Below the pieces are notes generated by a model. The model saw nothing but the letters and a program-made list of their open reading frames with translations, had not been told where the DNA came from and searched no databases. The translations under genes and the position numbers were made by a program. This document shows, one piece after another, positions 42,941 to 56,880 of a stretch of 64,000 nucleotides of DNA (position 1 is the stretch's first letter; each line of letters opens with the position of its first letter). The DNA is from Chaunax sp. Z400 (Eukaryota > Chordata > Actinopteri > Lophiiformes > Chaunacidae): the NCBI GenBank assembly GCA_037577475.1, contig CM075183.1:16811480-16875479 (forward strand), in the 5' to 3' direction.

Positions 42941-45478
42941 AGATGGTGGTGTAGCCTTTCTAAATCTACACCACAGAATAAGATCGCAGTATTGGTGCAG
43001 CTAATCTACATTGGAGCAGCGTTAATAAACTCAGCAGAGTCTGCAGCTCAAAAAAAGACGGACAGCCCGACGTTGTTTTTTTAATTGTTGTTCTGTCCAC
43101 GTGTGAATTAAGCCAGTGGCATGAAAAAGGATTTTCCCATCTGTCTCTGACTGTCTGTCCATCGGCGTGTCTCACACACAAACAGAAACACGTCCGCCGC
43201 CGATAAAGACCATCCAGTGATGGCTTTTACATCACTGCAAACACGAGATATGACTAATCACGATTATATGCAAGTCGTCTATTCCGGGCCGAGCGAGCGT
43301 ATCGCCGCACAATCAGGGGAGACGGAGAGAGAGGGAGAAACTCCTGTCACCAGATATTCGGGTGGAACCTAATATTTGCATAACTATGTGTCAGATAAGG
43401 GGGGGGGGCATTATAGCGTGGCACAGCCATAACCAGGGGGCACACATAGAGCAAGGCATTATGGGGGCTGATTGGGGATGGTGTGTGCAGTGATTCCATT
43501 AAAGATGGAAGATGCAGAGGATTGAGGAGTTGCAGCAGGGAAAGTGTGTCAGGCTTCTTTCTTTTTTTTTTTTTAACTGTATCTGCATTTATGCAGAGTG
43601 AATAATGAGCATTCTACGACCTCAGTTCTGTCTTACAGGTGGGGAAAACAGTGTATGTATGCATACAGTTGATGCTATTGTAATTATAATCCCTTTAACT
43701 CATTTGGTATTATTACATTATGCTCAAAAGCTGATCTTCGCTTTAAATCCCACTTTTTCGCTCAAGTTCTGCAGCAACAAACTTTTCCGTGTCTGTCACA
43801 GCGGATGAGCGTTGCCGAGAAATTTCAACACGGGCAGCTTTCAGCGTGCCACCGCCTCTCTTTGTATGCAGGCACATGATTCCGTCTAGACAATGACAGA
43901 CAGGCAGCTGCCTCCAACCGCACAAATAAACACACACGTGCAGACTCTCAGTGCAGAAGCATTCTGTCCCTTTCATCTTGAGGAGTCGCTCCGGAGGACC
44001 AAAACCAATAGATGAATGTGGTCGGCTTATCAATCAACAAGCAACAGGAAATCGATGAGAGCGCAGGCCAGCATTTCGAGGAATGTGACACATATGTATA
44101 ATCTGAGCTGAGGGTTTCACAGCGATGTCCCGCGGAGATGGATACGTGTTGACCTTAATTTCCTTTGACAAGCATTCACAGCTGCCACTTACTCACCCGG
44201 TTACCTGCAACCTCCCAACCAGCAGGTTGCATTCTTAAAATCCTCTTTTTCTTCATCTGTCTCTCCTTATTTCCTTCCTTCGCCACAGCCTGACACTTCC
44301 CTCCCTCCTCTCCCCCTGTCTACTTCTTCTCAAAAACTTTCCCTCCACATTAACATCCCCAGCAGTCCAGGCGGATGCACACGGCTCCAGACTCGTGTCG
44401 CGGGCACCAAACATGGCATTTGAGACACACAAAGGCAGAAAGTGAACAATAATTAATGAGACAAAACTTGAGCTTTTTGTCGACAACAAAAGCAGGTGGA
44501 TGAAACGGACGCACGGTAACATCTGGTAGGTCTGACGCGGTGCTTTTCAAGTAGGACAGGAAGCGCCGCTGCCTTCCGGGCATATTAACAAATGCTTTAA
44601 AAACATCTCACAGAGAGCCATTTTTTTATTGAGTAGGAGGGGGTTCGTTCAGCGGGGCCCCTTCGCTCGGTGGAAGCTTTTCACCACCAAACAATCAAAG
44701 AGAATTTGTGAGCAGAGCTTTGGAACAATCTGGGCCTATATTTAGAGGAGGGAATGAATCCATGGACGCAGGCAGTAATCAGATAATTAGGAAAGCAAAT
44801 TAAAATAGACAGATACAGTCTGTTTGCTCGAGGCCATGTTGAAATTCCGCCTCCCCCCCCCCCCCCACTTCCTCCATTTCTTATTCTTTTTATTCCGTTC
44901 ATTCTGCTCGTTTCCCTCTGCACCTCCAGCTACATCAGCGCAATCAATACCGAGGTACATTTTAACAGCACCTTTGACAGATTAATGGATCTGCGTCTGT
45001 GCGGATTTCTTTTCTTGTGTGTGAGCCACAGTGATGTGGTGTTTTTCGATTCGCGCCTGCGTCCAGCCTGTGGCGTTATTTGCTCTGTGGTGGTTTTTAA
45101 GTCTCGGGGTCAAAACTCTCAGCTCGTCGCCTCAGGCTGGACGTACAGATCTGCGGTATGACACGGTCTCCCTTCCCATTCCTAACCCAGTGGAGCAGAC
45201 CCAGGGCACTGCATCAGTCTTCATCATGAGATGTCCATCATCATGACTTTTCCACACTCTCTCTTTTAATCACAGTCTTTTTCTGCTGTTATTGTCCAAC
45301 ATCGTTCGTGAAAAGTGATAGGTTGTTTCCTCCCTTGGCTTCTGACTGAATCCCATAGGAGGGTTTGGTTCCTCTTTTTCTTTTTCCTTAATCTTTTAAA
45401 AAAAATTTTTTTCACATCAGCCAAGGAGGTAATGATTACTAGTGGTTTTTTGTTTGTTTGTTTGTCTGTCTTGTGAAT

Positions 45479-45514
45479 CAGAATCACATATGTACAGAAT
45501 ATACAGAGTTGAAA

Positions 45515-45554
<40 letters not shown>

Positions 45555-45760
45555 CATTATATACAGTGTGCAGGATTTAATTTAAAGTGACAGTGTACAT
45601 TCTACAGGGTTACTGGTACTATATGACTGACTGAGAGCTCATCAGAGTGAGAGGCCTGTGGGAAGAAACTGTTTTTGTGTCCGGTTGTTTTGGTGTGCAG
45701 TTGCTCTGTTAGCGCCTACCAGAGGCGGGAGGTTGACACAGTTTGTTATATACTACACAG
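45479..45760 (+). repeat. dispersed fish repeat with internal (TA)n
   Basis: A (TA)n at 45518-45551 is followed by GAGAGGCCTGTGGGAAGAAA CTGTTTTTGTGTCCG and TGTTAGCGCCTACCAGAGGC. The GCCTGTGGGAAGAA-CTGTT...CCAGAGG combination recurs in fish genomes as a dispersed repeat (from memory); the class is not certain. Confidence 0.55.
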
Positions 45761-46855
45761 GTAAGATACAGCTGGAGCAACACAATCAAGCACGTTAAGT
45801 GGATGTGAACAAGTAACAACAACAATTACCATCAAGGTTCTTCTGAGCTTCTTACTTGTACAGAAACCAATACATTATAAGTGTGTTTGACTCTCTGTCT
45901 GTACAGCAGTTCAGCGCTGAGGACAAGCATGCATGCCTGGTGCATTAAGATTATAAAGGTAAAATAGAAAACAAAGATGTGTTTATGTATGACCCCTCTT
46001 CAATGGCGTTCCTTTACGTCCGATGCTTTCAACATACAGTGAATGCATCATAAAAAAAGATGCACTCTATTTACTGGTCCACTGTTGACATTTGAGAGTT
46101 GACCTTTGAAATCAAACGGTCGTGTAGTCAGGGACAAGAGATGGCATTAATAAGGGAATTTGGTGCACGGTGTCGATTTAAAAGTCCATTAACTTTGCAG
46201 AGCTCTCTGCATACCAACTCCGCTCTGTGGTTTTCCCCAGCCTACAACAGCTAATTGCCATTCTGGTTAGGGACGGCCATAAAAGTTCCTGTTTAGCAAC
46301 GCACAGAGGTTCCTAGGTGCACCTTGTGGTGAACGAGGCAGTAAAATCCTTTCTCCAAATAAATAAGATAAAAAGGGAAAACGTGTCTACAGGGTAAACC
46401 GATTGTGCACACTGAGAAGAACAGTTAGTAACAGATGTTATCGAGAAGTAAATTCCTGATCCCCTCTGTGCAATTTCTCTGTTTTCGTCTCTTGAAATCA
46501 CAGCGAATCATAAGCGGAGCGGGACGAAGGGGTGACTGAGAGAAATGCATCCCTGAACAAAAATAATGATAGGAGCGATAATGTATGTTTTCTGCTGTCT
46601 GCTGTCTGCTGAGGGAGAAACTTTTGATAATTCACTTGTAACTCTTTGCTTAGAGAATAATAGATAACAGTGGGGAGTCTGGAGACCTTCGGTATTGTGA
46701 TGCTTTTACTTCATGGCAAATGCATTTGTGTTACAATATTATTATCCATTGTGCTGAAAAGGCTAGATGAGGTACTCGGACTGAGGCTCTTCACCATTGA
46801 GTGTCTGAATGTGTGAATTTTCTTCTTGTTGTTTACATGTGCATCTTTTTTGTCT

Positions 46856-46865
46856 ATGTGTGTGT

Positions 46866-46905
<40 letters not shown>
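46856..46905. repeat. (TG)n microsatellite
   Basis: TG tract of about 24 units with one TA interruption. Confidence 0.96.
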
Positions 46906-46907
<2 letters not shown>

Positions 46908-48318
46908 ACGCTCATCTGAGACTCCTCCAGATCCTCCTGTCTTTGTGTTTGCCCCGAGGCCTCCCCTTCATTTCACCTTCACTGAGGGGAAGCCATGTGT
47001 AAAGATGCAGCTCACCCCATTCCCACAACAAGACGCACGATACAAAGAGCAAACACCGGCTTCCACTTCCATGCACTCAGCTCTATTACACGTCAAACCC
47101 TGTAGCAGTCACACAGCCTTCAAACACACTCCAATGAGGAGATGACATATATTGTTTCTAGGAAGTCATTGTTCTTTTTACTTTTCCTGAGGGAATCTAC
47201 GATATTACTGCAGCTAAAGACTTCACTAAACACCTGTATAATTATATAAAAAGAGAATGGCTTTCATTTCTCATAATAAAGCCGTTTCCTGGGAGCTAAC
47301 GTGGCAGCCGACAGCGGTAAACTTCCCCCAGCAGGGAACTCCGTATTCCATCAAGCTTTTGGGATTTTTTTTCCCCCATTAGCAGCAGATGTTTGTGAAT
47401 CCACATAGATGCATGAATGGCGTGCCATGTTCCCACAAAACACTGAATCAACTATTTCCAAGCGTGATTGCAATACGCCATGTGTGTTTTGGAACTGGAA
47501 GGATTTGCATGGGGACTTTTGTGACAGAGAGGATGTGCGACATAAAGAAACCATCCTACAAAAGGGGGACTGAGCTGATCAACACAGGCCCACCATGAAG
47601 ACTGAGGATGCCGTATGCTTTAGAGTGTTTGTGAGTTTGAGGCAAGCGAGTAGCAGAAAAATGGCTAGCTTTGAGTCTTTATTTTCACCCCAAATGGAGT
47701 TTAGTTTTACCACATTGAAGCGCCTTCCTCCATTTCTCTTAAAGTCTAACATTGAGAGATGAGTGAGAATTGATGAGACTATTGAGGGAAGTTTTTTGAC
47801 AGCAGTTTCATAGTTTCCTTCCAAGCCCATCTGGTGCCACGAGCATAAGTTTCTTTCAGAGCAATACGCCTTTTGAGACAGAGTAGTGATCACTGACAAA
47901 GTCCTCCGTACAAAAAGAGGCAGCAAGCATTCTTAGAAGTGTTTCACCGGCTTTATTAGCTTAAAGAAATGCTGGAAATACCAGCGATGTGGTGGTGCAC
48001 CTGATGGTGTTCAGTTGTAGTGGAGGCCATGTATGCCCTAGTCCTAACCAGGCTGAGCTGGTCTACAAGGAGCTCTGCTAATGGGATACGTTGTTAGAAA
48101 ATGTAATAATGATTTCATTTAAAAACAGAACCATATAGTCTTTGTTGGTGTGATGTTGATCTGAAGTGAATTCATAGTCACGATAACCAATAGCATATAA
48201 GACAACCTACCAGGCTGACAATAGGCCAGCACAACCACCATTCAGGAAAATGAGATCAAAAGTGAGCAGAGTAATAGAAGTAATTGGTATAAATTTGAAA
48301 TAATGAGCCAAAAGGTGA

Positions 48319-48347
48319 TTATTATTATTATCATTATTATTATTACA
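48319..48347. repeat. (ATT)n microsatellite
   Basis: ATT triplets with one ATC interruption. Confidence 0.85.
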
Positions 48348-51300
48348 CAATTTGAAATGGCACAGCCCACATGGAAAAACAATAGAAATAGCTAAAGGTA
48401 ATAGACAAATAACAGTTGAAATGGCTAAAAGTAATGGATAGCCAGCTGAAACAATCAGCTAGAATTAATTCTGATACTGATACCTAAAAGTATATGATAA
48501 ATGCTTGAAACGCTGAACTACTGTGCATAAGAATTTAAAGGCATTTAGGTAATAACGTAATAATAGAATTAACCTTTTTTTTTAATCTACAGAGGGAGTG
48601 GCTCGTCTTCCATGGAGTCCACCATGTTTCTACAGTGGCCCACAAACGTCAGACAAAATAGTTTTGTGAACCACTACCACACTATATTTTCCCTTTGCAT
48701 TGAAAATGCTCATTTGGTCCATTTATGCGGTCGACTTACTGCACCAGGCTGTGTACTTTCATTGGCTTCCATCACATTCTTTAATTTGGACATCATGCTG
48801 TCTGGAGTATTGGATTCAAAGAGTGAAGGGGAGAGGAGATTGATGTGTGGGGGATTCGGGGAGAAATGGTTAAAGCTTCAGGAGTGAATTGCAGCTGCGG
48901 GGTGAGGGAGAAAAAGTGAGGGAAGGGAGAGACAGAGAGAAAGAGACTGAGTAATGGGGGAAACCTGCTGATGACTGATAGAAACACGGTGAGGCCTCCG
49001 CTGTCATCGGGAGCCAATTTAAACCCCACACATCCATTAATCCCATTTCTGTGATAACTGAACCATAGCCCCTTCACTCCTCCTCTCTCCCCCTTGCGTC
49101 TCCCCACCTCTTCCCTTCTTCCCCTATTGACGGATGGGATGCAACATGCAGTGAGCCAATAGGGCCCTGATAACAAGACTCTCATATCAAGTTGCTCCAT
49201 TATTGAGATGCAGAGAGGTATCAAGATCGCTGGCTCTCTTGTCGGAGTTTGTCACTGCCTCAGATTCTTCGCACGATGCTAAGAGAAGGGCAATAAAGGG
49301 ATGAGAAGGTGGTTTAAGACGGAAAAGAGTGAAGGGAATAAAGGAAGCTTAAGACGAAACAAAGCAACTCAAGTGGTGCTGAGTCAACATTTTGGGGGCT
49401 CAAGAGATGATCCTGGTGTCGTAGAAGAAGAAAAAAAACCTGTTGAGGGCTTTTACAAAGTCTTGTTTGAGACTCGGGTGAAGAGACATCCAGCACTTCA
49501 TAGGCTCCTCCAGAGCGGTGGGTGAGTGGGTGGCGAGATCAGGTTCGGGATAAATATCGTATTCAGTCACAAAATGAAAATTCTGTGGCTTGTATTATTT
49601 ATTCATGGATTTCAGGGTGGAACAGTAAGAGGCACAGTACAGAAAAGAGAGTGAGAGGGCTGAAGGGAAAGGGAGAATCTCTTGACAGTAATGCAAGACA
49701 CCAACTCCATTTGTCATCCCGTGCGATGGAAATGATTTTAGCTGCTTGTGAACGCAGCTGACCTTTGTTTCACATGTCCCCTAAGTCGATGTCAGAGCAT
49801 TTATCAATGTGAAGCAGGAGTTCCCGGCCAGAAATGGAGACGTTCAAATGCAGACGTAGTGGAGGTGCTAACGTCTGGAAGCGTTTAGAATAAATGAACG
49901 ACTATTTGTGATTTATCTCCGTGTTTCCAAAGTCTTCCTTTGTAACTTTCCTGCCATCTCGCTTGCTTTGATGATCACGAGAAAAATGCAGATCATCCAG
50001 AAATTCATTGTGGATGTAATGGCGGCTTTGTTCCTTGAGAAGGCACATTTACAGGGGATTAGTTGTGTGCAGACAAGATCCCCCTCCTACAAGCCTCTGA
50101 TGCCTAATGATGGGCGGGCGTTCGGATTGATCTGGCACTGTGTGGGCCAGATGAAAGGGGAGTTTTAGACAGGGATCTGCTGCTTTCCTCTGGAGGTCTC
50201 TCCTCTCCCCTGCACCCATCCATCCACGTCTCCGCTTTGGATCTACCTTTTGCTCGTGATGTATAAACGCTGGTGCGGGTGTTTGTGTTTTTCCGCTCCC
50301 AGGCCCTCACTTCATCGCTTTACCCCATCCATCATCGATCATTCACTCGTTGCTCATTGTGTCTTCCAATCCCTTACCTTGCTCTTCTCCTCGTCTCGTT
50401 TTCCCTTCTTCATTTGTTCCTCCAACCTCATAGGAATAAAATATCCTCGGTATTTCCCGATACGCTGCACCATTCAGGTCAAGACACTTTGCTCCCTCTG
50501 CTTACTCAAGCCTTTCCATCATTCCCTTGATCATTCTCTCTCTCTGTGGGGAATTATATGCTTCTAATCCATCAATTAAGGATATCAGTGCATCGCTTCT
50601 CTGCCCCATTATGGGCTGTGACATCGTACGACTAAGTATATAACCCCCTCCACTCTCCTGAGTCCTAACTAACATCAAATCCAATCAGCTCCTCTCGCTG
50701 TCTGTCTTTGGCTTCACACCCCGGCTTGCCACATGAAGGTGTCTTCGGGGGATGCGTGTCAAAGTTCAAACTGTATTTTTGATAACTTTTTTGAAAGCTT
50801 AATTTGCAGCTCTGGATGTGTGTCAGTATATTTTTTCATGAGACAGCATGAGCGAGAAGTCAGAGCTAGTTTTGCCAAAGCACTTCACACTCGCAGTGGT
50901 TTGAAGATGAGATCTTTTCCTCGTAATTATTGTACATCCTCTCCTTTAAGCCTTCAGAGTGAGAAAAACTTTGTCCTCCTCGCTAGAAATCAAGATGATG
51001 GCTGAAAGTTAAGGTTTATCGTTCTCAGATGATAGGTGTTTTTCATTCGTAGAACATATGAGCTAGCGTAATTACGTATGCAGATGACTGTTCTACATCC
51101 CTGATGATTGCAGGATCACACAGTTGAAAATAATGAGGTCTTGTTTACCGGTGGTTATAGGCAAAAGGCTTTGATTCCCCCAAAAGTTGTCCTCTTCAAG
51201 TTTACATGCTGCAGCCAGAGGTGGAATACTGTTGATGGATTTGTAAAACACTACAGATAATAAGTTAGCATCACTCCCAGGCTGAGCAAGAAAGATTGAG

Positions 51301-53637
51301 AGACATGGGATTCATCTGATTTAACAAAGAATGATTTGTTGTGCTATGGTCGTAAAAGATTTATGTGCTGCTGGCTTGGAGGAGTATTTGCCGAGACATT
51401 CTTGATTGAATTGAGTGTGGTACGCTACCAGTGCGTCACTGTGCACTCGCTCGGATCACACAAACAAATCACGAACTTAGCTGTCTGCTGTCAAAAAAAA
51501 CCTTAAACACATAAACTTACCCACAGGAGCCGAGCACAAAGAGTTGCACTCGCTCACCAGAAGAGGCCATCAATATTTCAGGACCTTAGCCCCAACCCTT
51601 AGGTCGGCATGCCAGCCGGGCAGATTATGTGCTAAGTGAAAAGGAAAGGGCTACACTGATTGTGCGAGGCCATTCCTTTGAAGTGGGCCTCCTCCTTTCT
51701 AAATGTTTAAGTAGCGCCTGTCTGAGTTCTTCCGCCTCCAAAAGCCGCCGCCGCCTCTCAATGAGAGCAGAAACACCTAGCTAGCTACTCAGAGAGGGCT
51801 CAGCTTTGTGGCATCAGCAGACGGAAACAACTTAATTCATTGCTTTATATTCAGAAAGGCAAGCAAGGCTGTTGTAATGAAATAAATAATTCATATTGCA
51901 GGGGCATGCCATCTAAGGGGACAGATTAAGTCAATGAAACATGGGCAATGAGTCATTGTGAGATTGGGGGTAGGGGTGGGGTTGCAGCCGGCTATAACAG
52001 TACAGCACTACTGGTAAAATCCACAAAATTAGCACGCAGATTGAGAGATTGATGATTAATGAAAAAAAGATATCTAACAGTATCTAATTTAAATTAATTG
52101 ATTTTCTAAAGTTAAATGGAAGCGTCAGTGTTTGGTAGAGCTCAGAATGTATCCTTGTGTTATTATTTTTGTCGTTTTATGTTCCTCTATGATGCCAATC
52201 AGTGTCTTTACACACTCACAAACATCCCAGAGAAGCTACCTTAATAGCAAGGTAAGGTAAGAGTAAATCCCCATCCCTCTGTCTGCATAGAAGAACTGTA
52301 TGAAGATCTTCTTTGCCAGCTAATCCTCTGGGACCAGCTGTAGAACTGGGAACCCTCCATCTATTTCTTTCCCCCCTCTCTCCCTCTCTCTCTCACTCAA
52401 TCTTTCAGTCTCCTCTCCACATCAGCTGATGTTCCCCTCTTAGCTCCTATCCTTATGTTTTACACTGTCCCCGACTCTTATCTCCTCTCCCCCCTTTGTC
52501 CTATCATTTTGATTCATGCTTTCAGTTTTCGTTTGTCTCGCAGAGATATGTTGATAAGGAGCCCTGCCCTCAAGGGGACCATTTGTTGCAAGGGGAGTTG
52601 AGGAGTTGAGCTGTGCAACATTTAATGCTGATAAAGATGAAGCAAGTTGAAGTGAAGTATCGAGGAAGAGGAGAGACAGGCAGGTGAGACAGGATGCATT
52701 TGCTTTTTAAAAAAAAATAAAAAAAATGTAACCCTCCCCCAGCAGAGGTAGCAGGCTGAGTTGCCAGAACCGCAGAGTGTACTCTTTAGAGGCTCTTTTT
52801 GAAGTTGAGCCTGAGGATTACCATGGTTGCTTCCTCAGCAGTGGCAAACCTGCGTCTGATTCCTGAGACAGGGGCAGAGGCAGTGAGGGGTGGAGGTGGA
52901 GCGCTGAAAGAAGAGGAGTTAAGTTAAAGCCTTTGGGAGATGACGAAGACATGCAGCTGAGAGCAACCGGTGTGCAATGACAAAAGATGGAGAAAGAAAA
53001 GAGGGTGGAGGTGTGCACACGTGAATCGTGCTGACAAATGAGTTTCCTCCAAAGTGAAGATTCATGAGTCACCCATTAGTCACCAGCTTGTTCATTATTT
53101 AACACCATTTCACCAATCTTTTAGAACCCATTTACACCTGGGGTTGACATAAAGTGAATAATCACAGGCCTTAAGCATTCTTGCTTAATCAAATTTCCAA
53201 TGTTATGATCGGCTCTTTGCAGAAAAGGTAGACAGAGCTGCTGGACCTGTAACAAACATGGTCTGTCCCTGGTAAAGAAGATGCTACTGCTAAAGAGGCT
53301 TTTTGACGGACCTGCTTAAGCTAGCAGGAAAATCTAAGATCTAAAATCTAAGAAATGTCAATGCAATCCGTACAACCTGATTGCTTTCTAAAGAAATACA
53401 TCTTCCCAGCTCTTTAAAAGGTCACCTTATTCAGCTTCCTTCTGCTATCTTAAGAAAACTCTGTAAAAACTAGTAGACGTTGACAGGATGTCTTCCCTCT
53501 AAAAATTATTATTTCAAAATGATGTTGGGCATTGCTTCCCTTGACGTAGGACGGCAGCCCCGCCTTTGCGTATTGAGATCCAATCACACCTCGGGCAGAA
53601 TCGAGCTAATCAGAGCTCTTATTAGTACCAGATGTTA

Positions 53638-53645
53638 ATGCAAAT
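53638..53645 (+). promoter_or_regulatory. POU octamer ATGCAAAT
   Basis: Perfect octamer in the context GTTAATGCAAATGCC, within an intergenic block also holding GAGCTAATCAGAGC and CAATTACCATTATT. Candidate enhancer element, unproven. Confidence 0.35.
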
Positions 53646-56436
53646 GCCTCTGGATCAATTACCATTATTCAAACATGTTAATAGCAGATGCACTCCTTGC
53701 TAAGATCAGACCGGTGCAGGAGAGTACACTTTGCACCCACATGTTTTTCTTTACCCAGGTGATGTTAATTCTAGGTGTGAATTGGCCATAAATTTGGAAC
53801 AGGTGCTTGTGGAGGATTGAGGGCTGAGGTGGAGATAAACAGAGAATGTATCTGTGTGGCAGAAAGATAGTGGGAAAGGTGGAGGAGGAAAGGCTTTCCT
53901 GAGATGGATTGAAATCATCCCTACGCCGCTCGCCCCAGCATCCACGGGCATGACTCAAAACAAAGCCTAATGGGCCAGAGGAGGCCATGTGTGAAAGGGT
54001 ATTGACGAGCTGCAGGGAAGGGAAGTTGGTGGATGGAGAGAATAGCCATAACTCTGTTGGAGACAGGGTGGACATTTGGAGAAAAAGGGACAGGAGTCTT
54101 TTTGAATATTGCACTCAGCCTGATAACATCAGTAGACGTCAGCTAATATCTGTTCTGCCATCTTAATTTAAATTCCTTTCCGCATAGGCAACATGGCAGC
54201 TTAGCTGTTGAATTCAACTGTGAATGAAAGGGTGAGACGCAGTGAGGAGACAGAGAGAGGGGGAGAGAGACAGAGAGAAGAGCATGTCACAAGTCCTCCA
54301 GCCACTGACTTGGAAATGAGTCACAGTGCTGGCCTCGACTTATAAAATCTACTGCAAGTTTATACTGTTTCTCCTTGTTTAACACTGAGCCAGAATGTGT
54401 TGGGTTATAACAATGAGGCGGGGGAGATGTTTTATATATAACTCACTTCCCTTGTGGATCTCACAGGGTTTGTTTCTTTTATTCACCAGTAGAGGGGGGT
54501 AATGGTACATTAAAGAAACGCAGGCTGTTTTCCAGCTGCAGCTCTCCACCTTTAGAAAGACCTCACAGAAAAAAAAAGCATTTCTCGTATTAAGTGAAAA
54601 ATAAACATTCTTTATGTGCTTTAAGCTTTTGCACTTGTGACTTTTAAGGTTGCATTTAGCTGTTTATTAGACTTGTTTGTTTTGCTTCTGTTAGCTGCTC
54701 CTTTGACTTTGAGCACCAACGAGGGGGTTTATTAGTCATTAAGCCAGCAAGATATCAAGGGAAGGAGGGGCATTTTCCCAATTTAAGGCTTTTTAGAGGT
54801 GAGTTGGAGTTGGGATAATCCAGTAAAAACACGCCTCACACAGGGGCGATGCTGAGCTCATGCTGACTTTCCATGTGTGCAGCATGTTTGTGTGAAAAGG
54901 TGTGTGTGCGCAGAGGGGATCTTGGTTTATTTGCAGAGTGACTGGAGTGCATAACACAGACGTGTTAGACAACTTCAAGCAAAGCAGCGCTGACATGCAG
55001 GATTATGTTTCTGCTCAAGCTCCTACTGAAGCCACAAACAAACCATTGGGACGTCTTTCACTGCAACATTTGGATAATGTTACCTAGGAAGAATTCTCAA
55101 TATAATAGTATATAATTTGGGTTTATCAATGCATTCTCTCAATATGCTACTCATGCTGCTGGATCCTTTAATGATAACAGTCTGCAGAGAAAAGTGGGCT
55201 TAGCATAGACCAAGGGGTCTAAGGGGAAAAAAATGTTTTCAAGTCAAGGACTCATTCATGTTATTCAGCTTTTTATTTATTTATTGAAAAAGCACTGTTC
55301 AGACTGCATTTTATTGTGATGAAAAAGGATTGTTTCCATAACAACCGGAGGGCCACTCTGCTCAAAGTGCAGAAGCTCAGACACTTACGCCAGAGAGTTC
55401 CACTACACAGCCAAGACGTTTCCATACAGCCTCGTAATGATCATAGCAACACCATGACGTCTCTTTTCATTACTTTGCACTACTATGTTTTTCTTGTAGC
55501 CAACAACTTCCATTAAAAGACCAAAATCCAAAATACTAAATAGTTTCTGATTTCCCTATCCTGTCTGTGGAGCTCAGCCCCAAGCCCATTTGGTCTTATC
55601 ACATATGGAAATATTTCCGAGCAGATAAATATTTCATAAAATTTCATTTTAAATAAAAATAAAAGACTGGATAATTTTGGGTAGTTTGTACAGAGCAATG
55701 GTCCATAGAGCAAAGAAAGGCTTTAGCAGTATTATTTAATCCATGCATTGTTATTTTGGTATCGTCATGGAATTTTTTTGGGCATTAATTAAAACTATAG
55801 GAGTAGTTTCAAGGATAACTCCACCTTTCTTTAGTGATGCATCATCTCAAAACAGGTAAAAAAAAAAAAAAACTAAAACAAACTAAAATATATAGATTAA
55901 ATTGAAATCTTTTCTGAACCATAGAAACAAGCCTCAGCCAAAAGGCCAGGACTCTAAGGCTGAACAGTGTATGAAGGCTACATCCCTGAATTGTTGAGTC
56001 TCATTCCCAGGTTGTCAAATACGGACCCTTTGGGCCACCAACCCAATGTGTCGCTTACTGCTCCTTTAATATTCTGTCATAATAAGTACCATAAAACTAA
56101 TGAGCCTCTTTATTTGTAATGTGATGTTTCATGCAATACAGAGAGGGGACCCATGGGCAGATACTGGAGGCGGTGACAGTAAAGGAGCAGTTCAGAGATT
56201 TGATCCAGCATGCAGTCCAGATACAGGAAAACAGTATCCAGAGGGTAGGAAAAACAGTCCAGAACAAAGGCAGGGCAGGTTTGGTACATGGTAGACCCAC
56301 AATATCCAGGGAACAGGCTGTAATAATTAACCAATTAAACTTACTTGAAGACACAAAGAACTCACAGAGCTCGAGGGAAAATGCTTGAATACGTGATACA
56401 TACTAGTGCCTGGCAACAGGAGGAGTAAACATACAA

Positions 56437-56880
56437 GCTGAGTCCCAGTTCAGGGGCGTCCTCCTTCGAAGGACCCGGTCCACGAGGGCCAGGCCGTATT
56501 GGACGCAGTTAAATGAGACAATCTGGTCTAGAGGAGATATTTCACCAGCTCTGTCTGTCTGTCGCCTAGCAACATTGACAGCTGAATTTGATTAGTTGAT
56601 GATTAGTCCTAGTTAAAGTCGTGATGAAAGCTGTGCTGTAGAAGGAGAAGGAGTAAAAGCTATCAATCAATCTATCTATCTATCTATCTATCTATCTAGT
56701 AATAAAAGCACTTCAGTGGATTGTGGTACAAGATGTAGCAATAGTAGTAATGATAATAGTAGCATTTGTGCGCCACATTTGAAGGAGTCGTCAGAGGGGA
56801 GGCCATGTTGTGCTGCTGTGACTCGTTCGGTCTTCAAATGCAGCCTTCAAACGATGTGGCCCCTGATTTTGGGACACAGC
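56437..56880. mobile_element. MITE-like element with imperfect terminal inverted repeats
   Basis: The left end GCTGAGTCCCAGTTCAGGGG and the right end CCCCTGATTTTGGGACACAG are inverted copies over about 21 bases with few mismatches. Inner words (CCTTCGAAGGACC near the left, GCAGCCTTCAAACGA near the right) extend the similarity. About 444 bases with no transposase. It contains the (TCTA)n at 56671-56698. A target-site duplication is not clear. Confidence 0.75.
56671..56698. repeat. (TCTA)7 microsatellite
   Basis: Seven perfect tetranucleotide units inside the MITE-like element. Confidence 0.97.

Larger units (their letters stand above)
46000..56430. other. intergenic, no gene seen
   Basis: Ten kilobases of mostly unique sequence. 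Scattered short open frames on both strands have no recognised product, no matching splice signals and skewed composition from purine/pyrimidine-rich stretches (for example 48880-49130). Blocks at about 46190-46310 and 53520-53700 look like candidate conserved non-coding elements; the latter has a perfect POU octamer. Confidence 0.6.

Noticed and set aside
48793..49224. Minus-strand open frame of 143 codons
   Set aside because: Composition is set by a purine-rich stretch (48880-49130). There is no recognised domain and no splice context.
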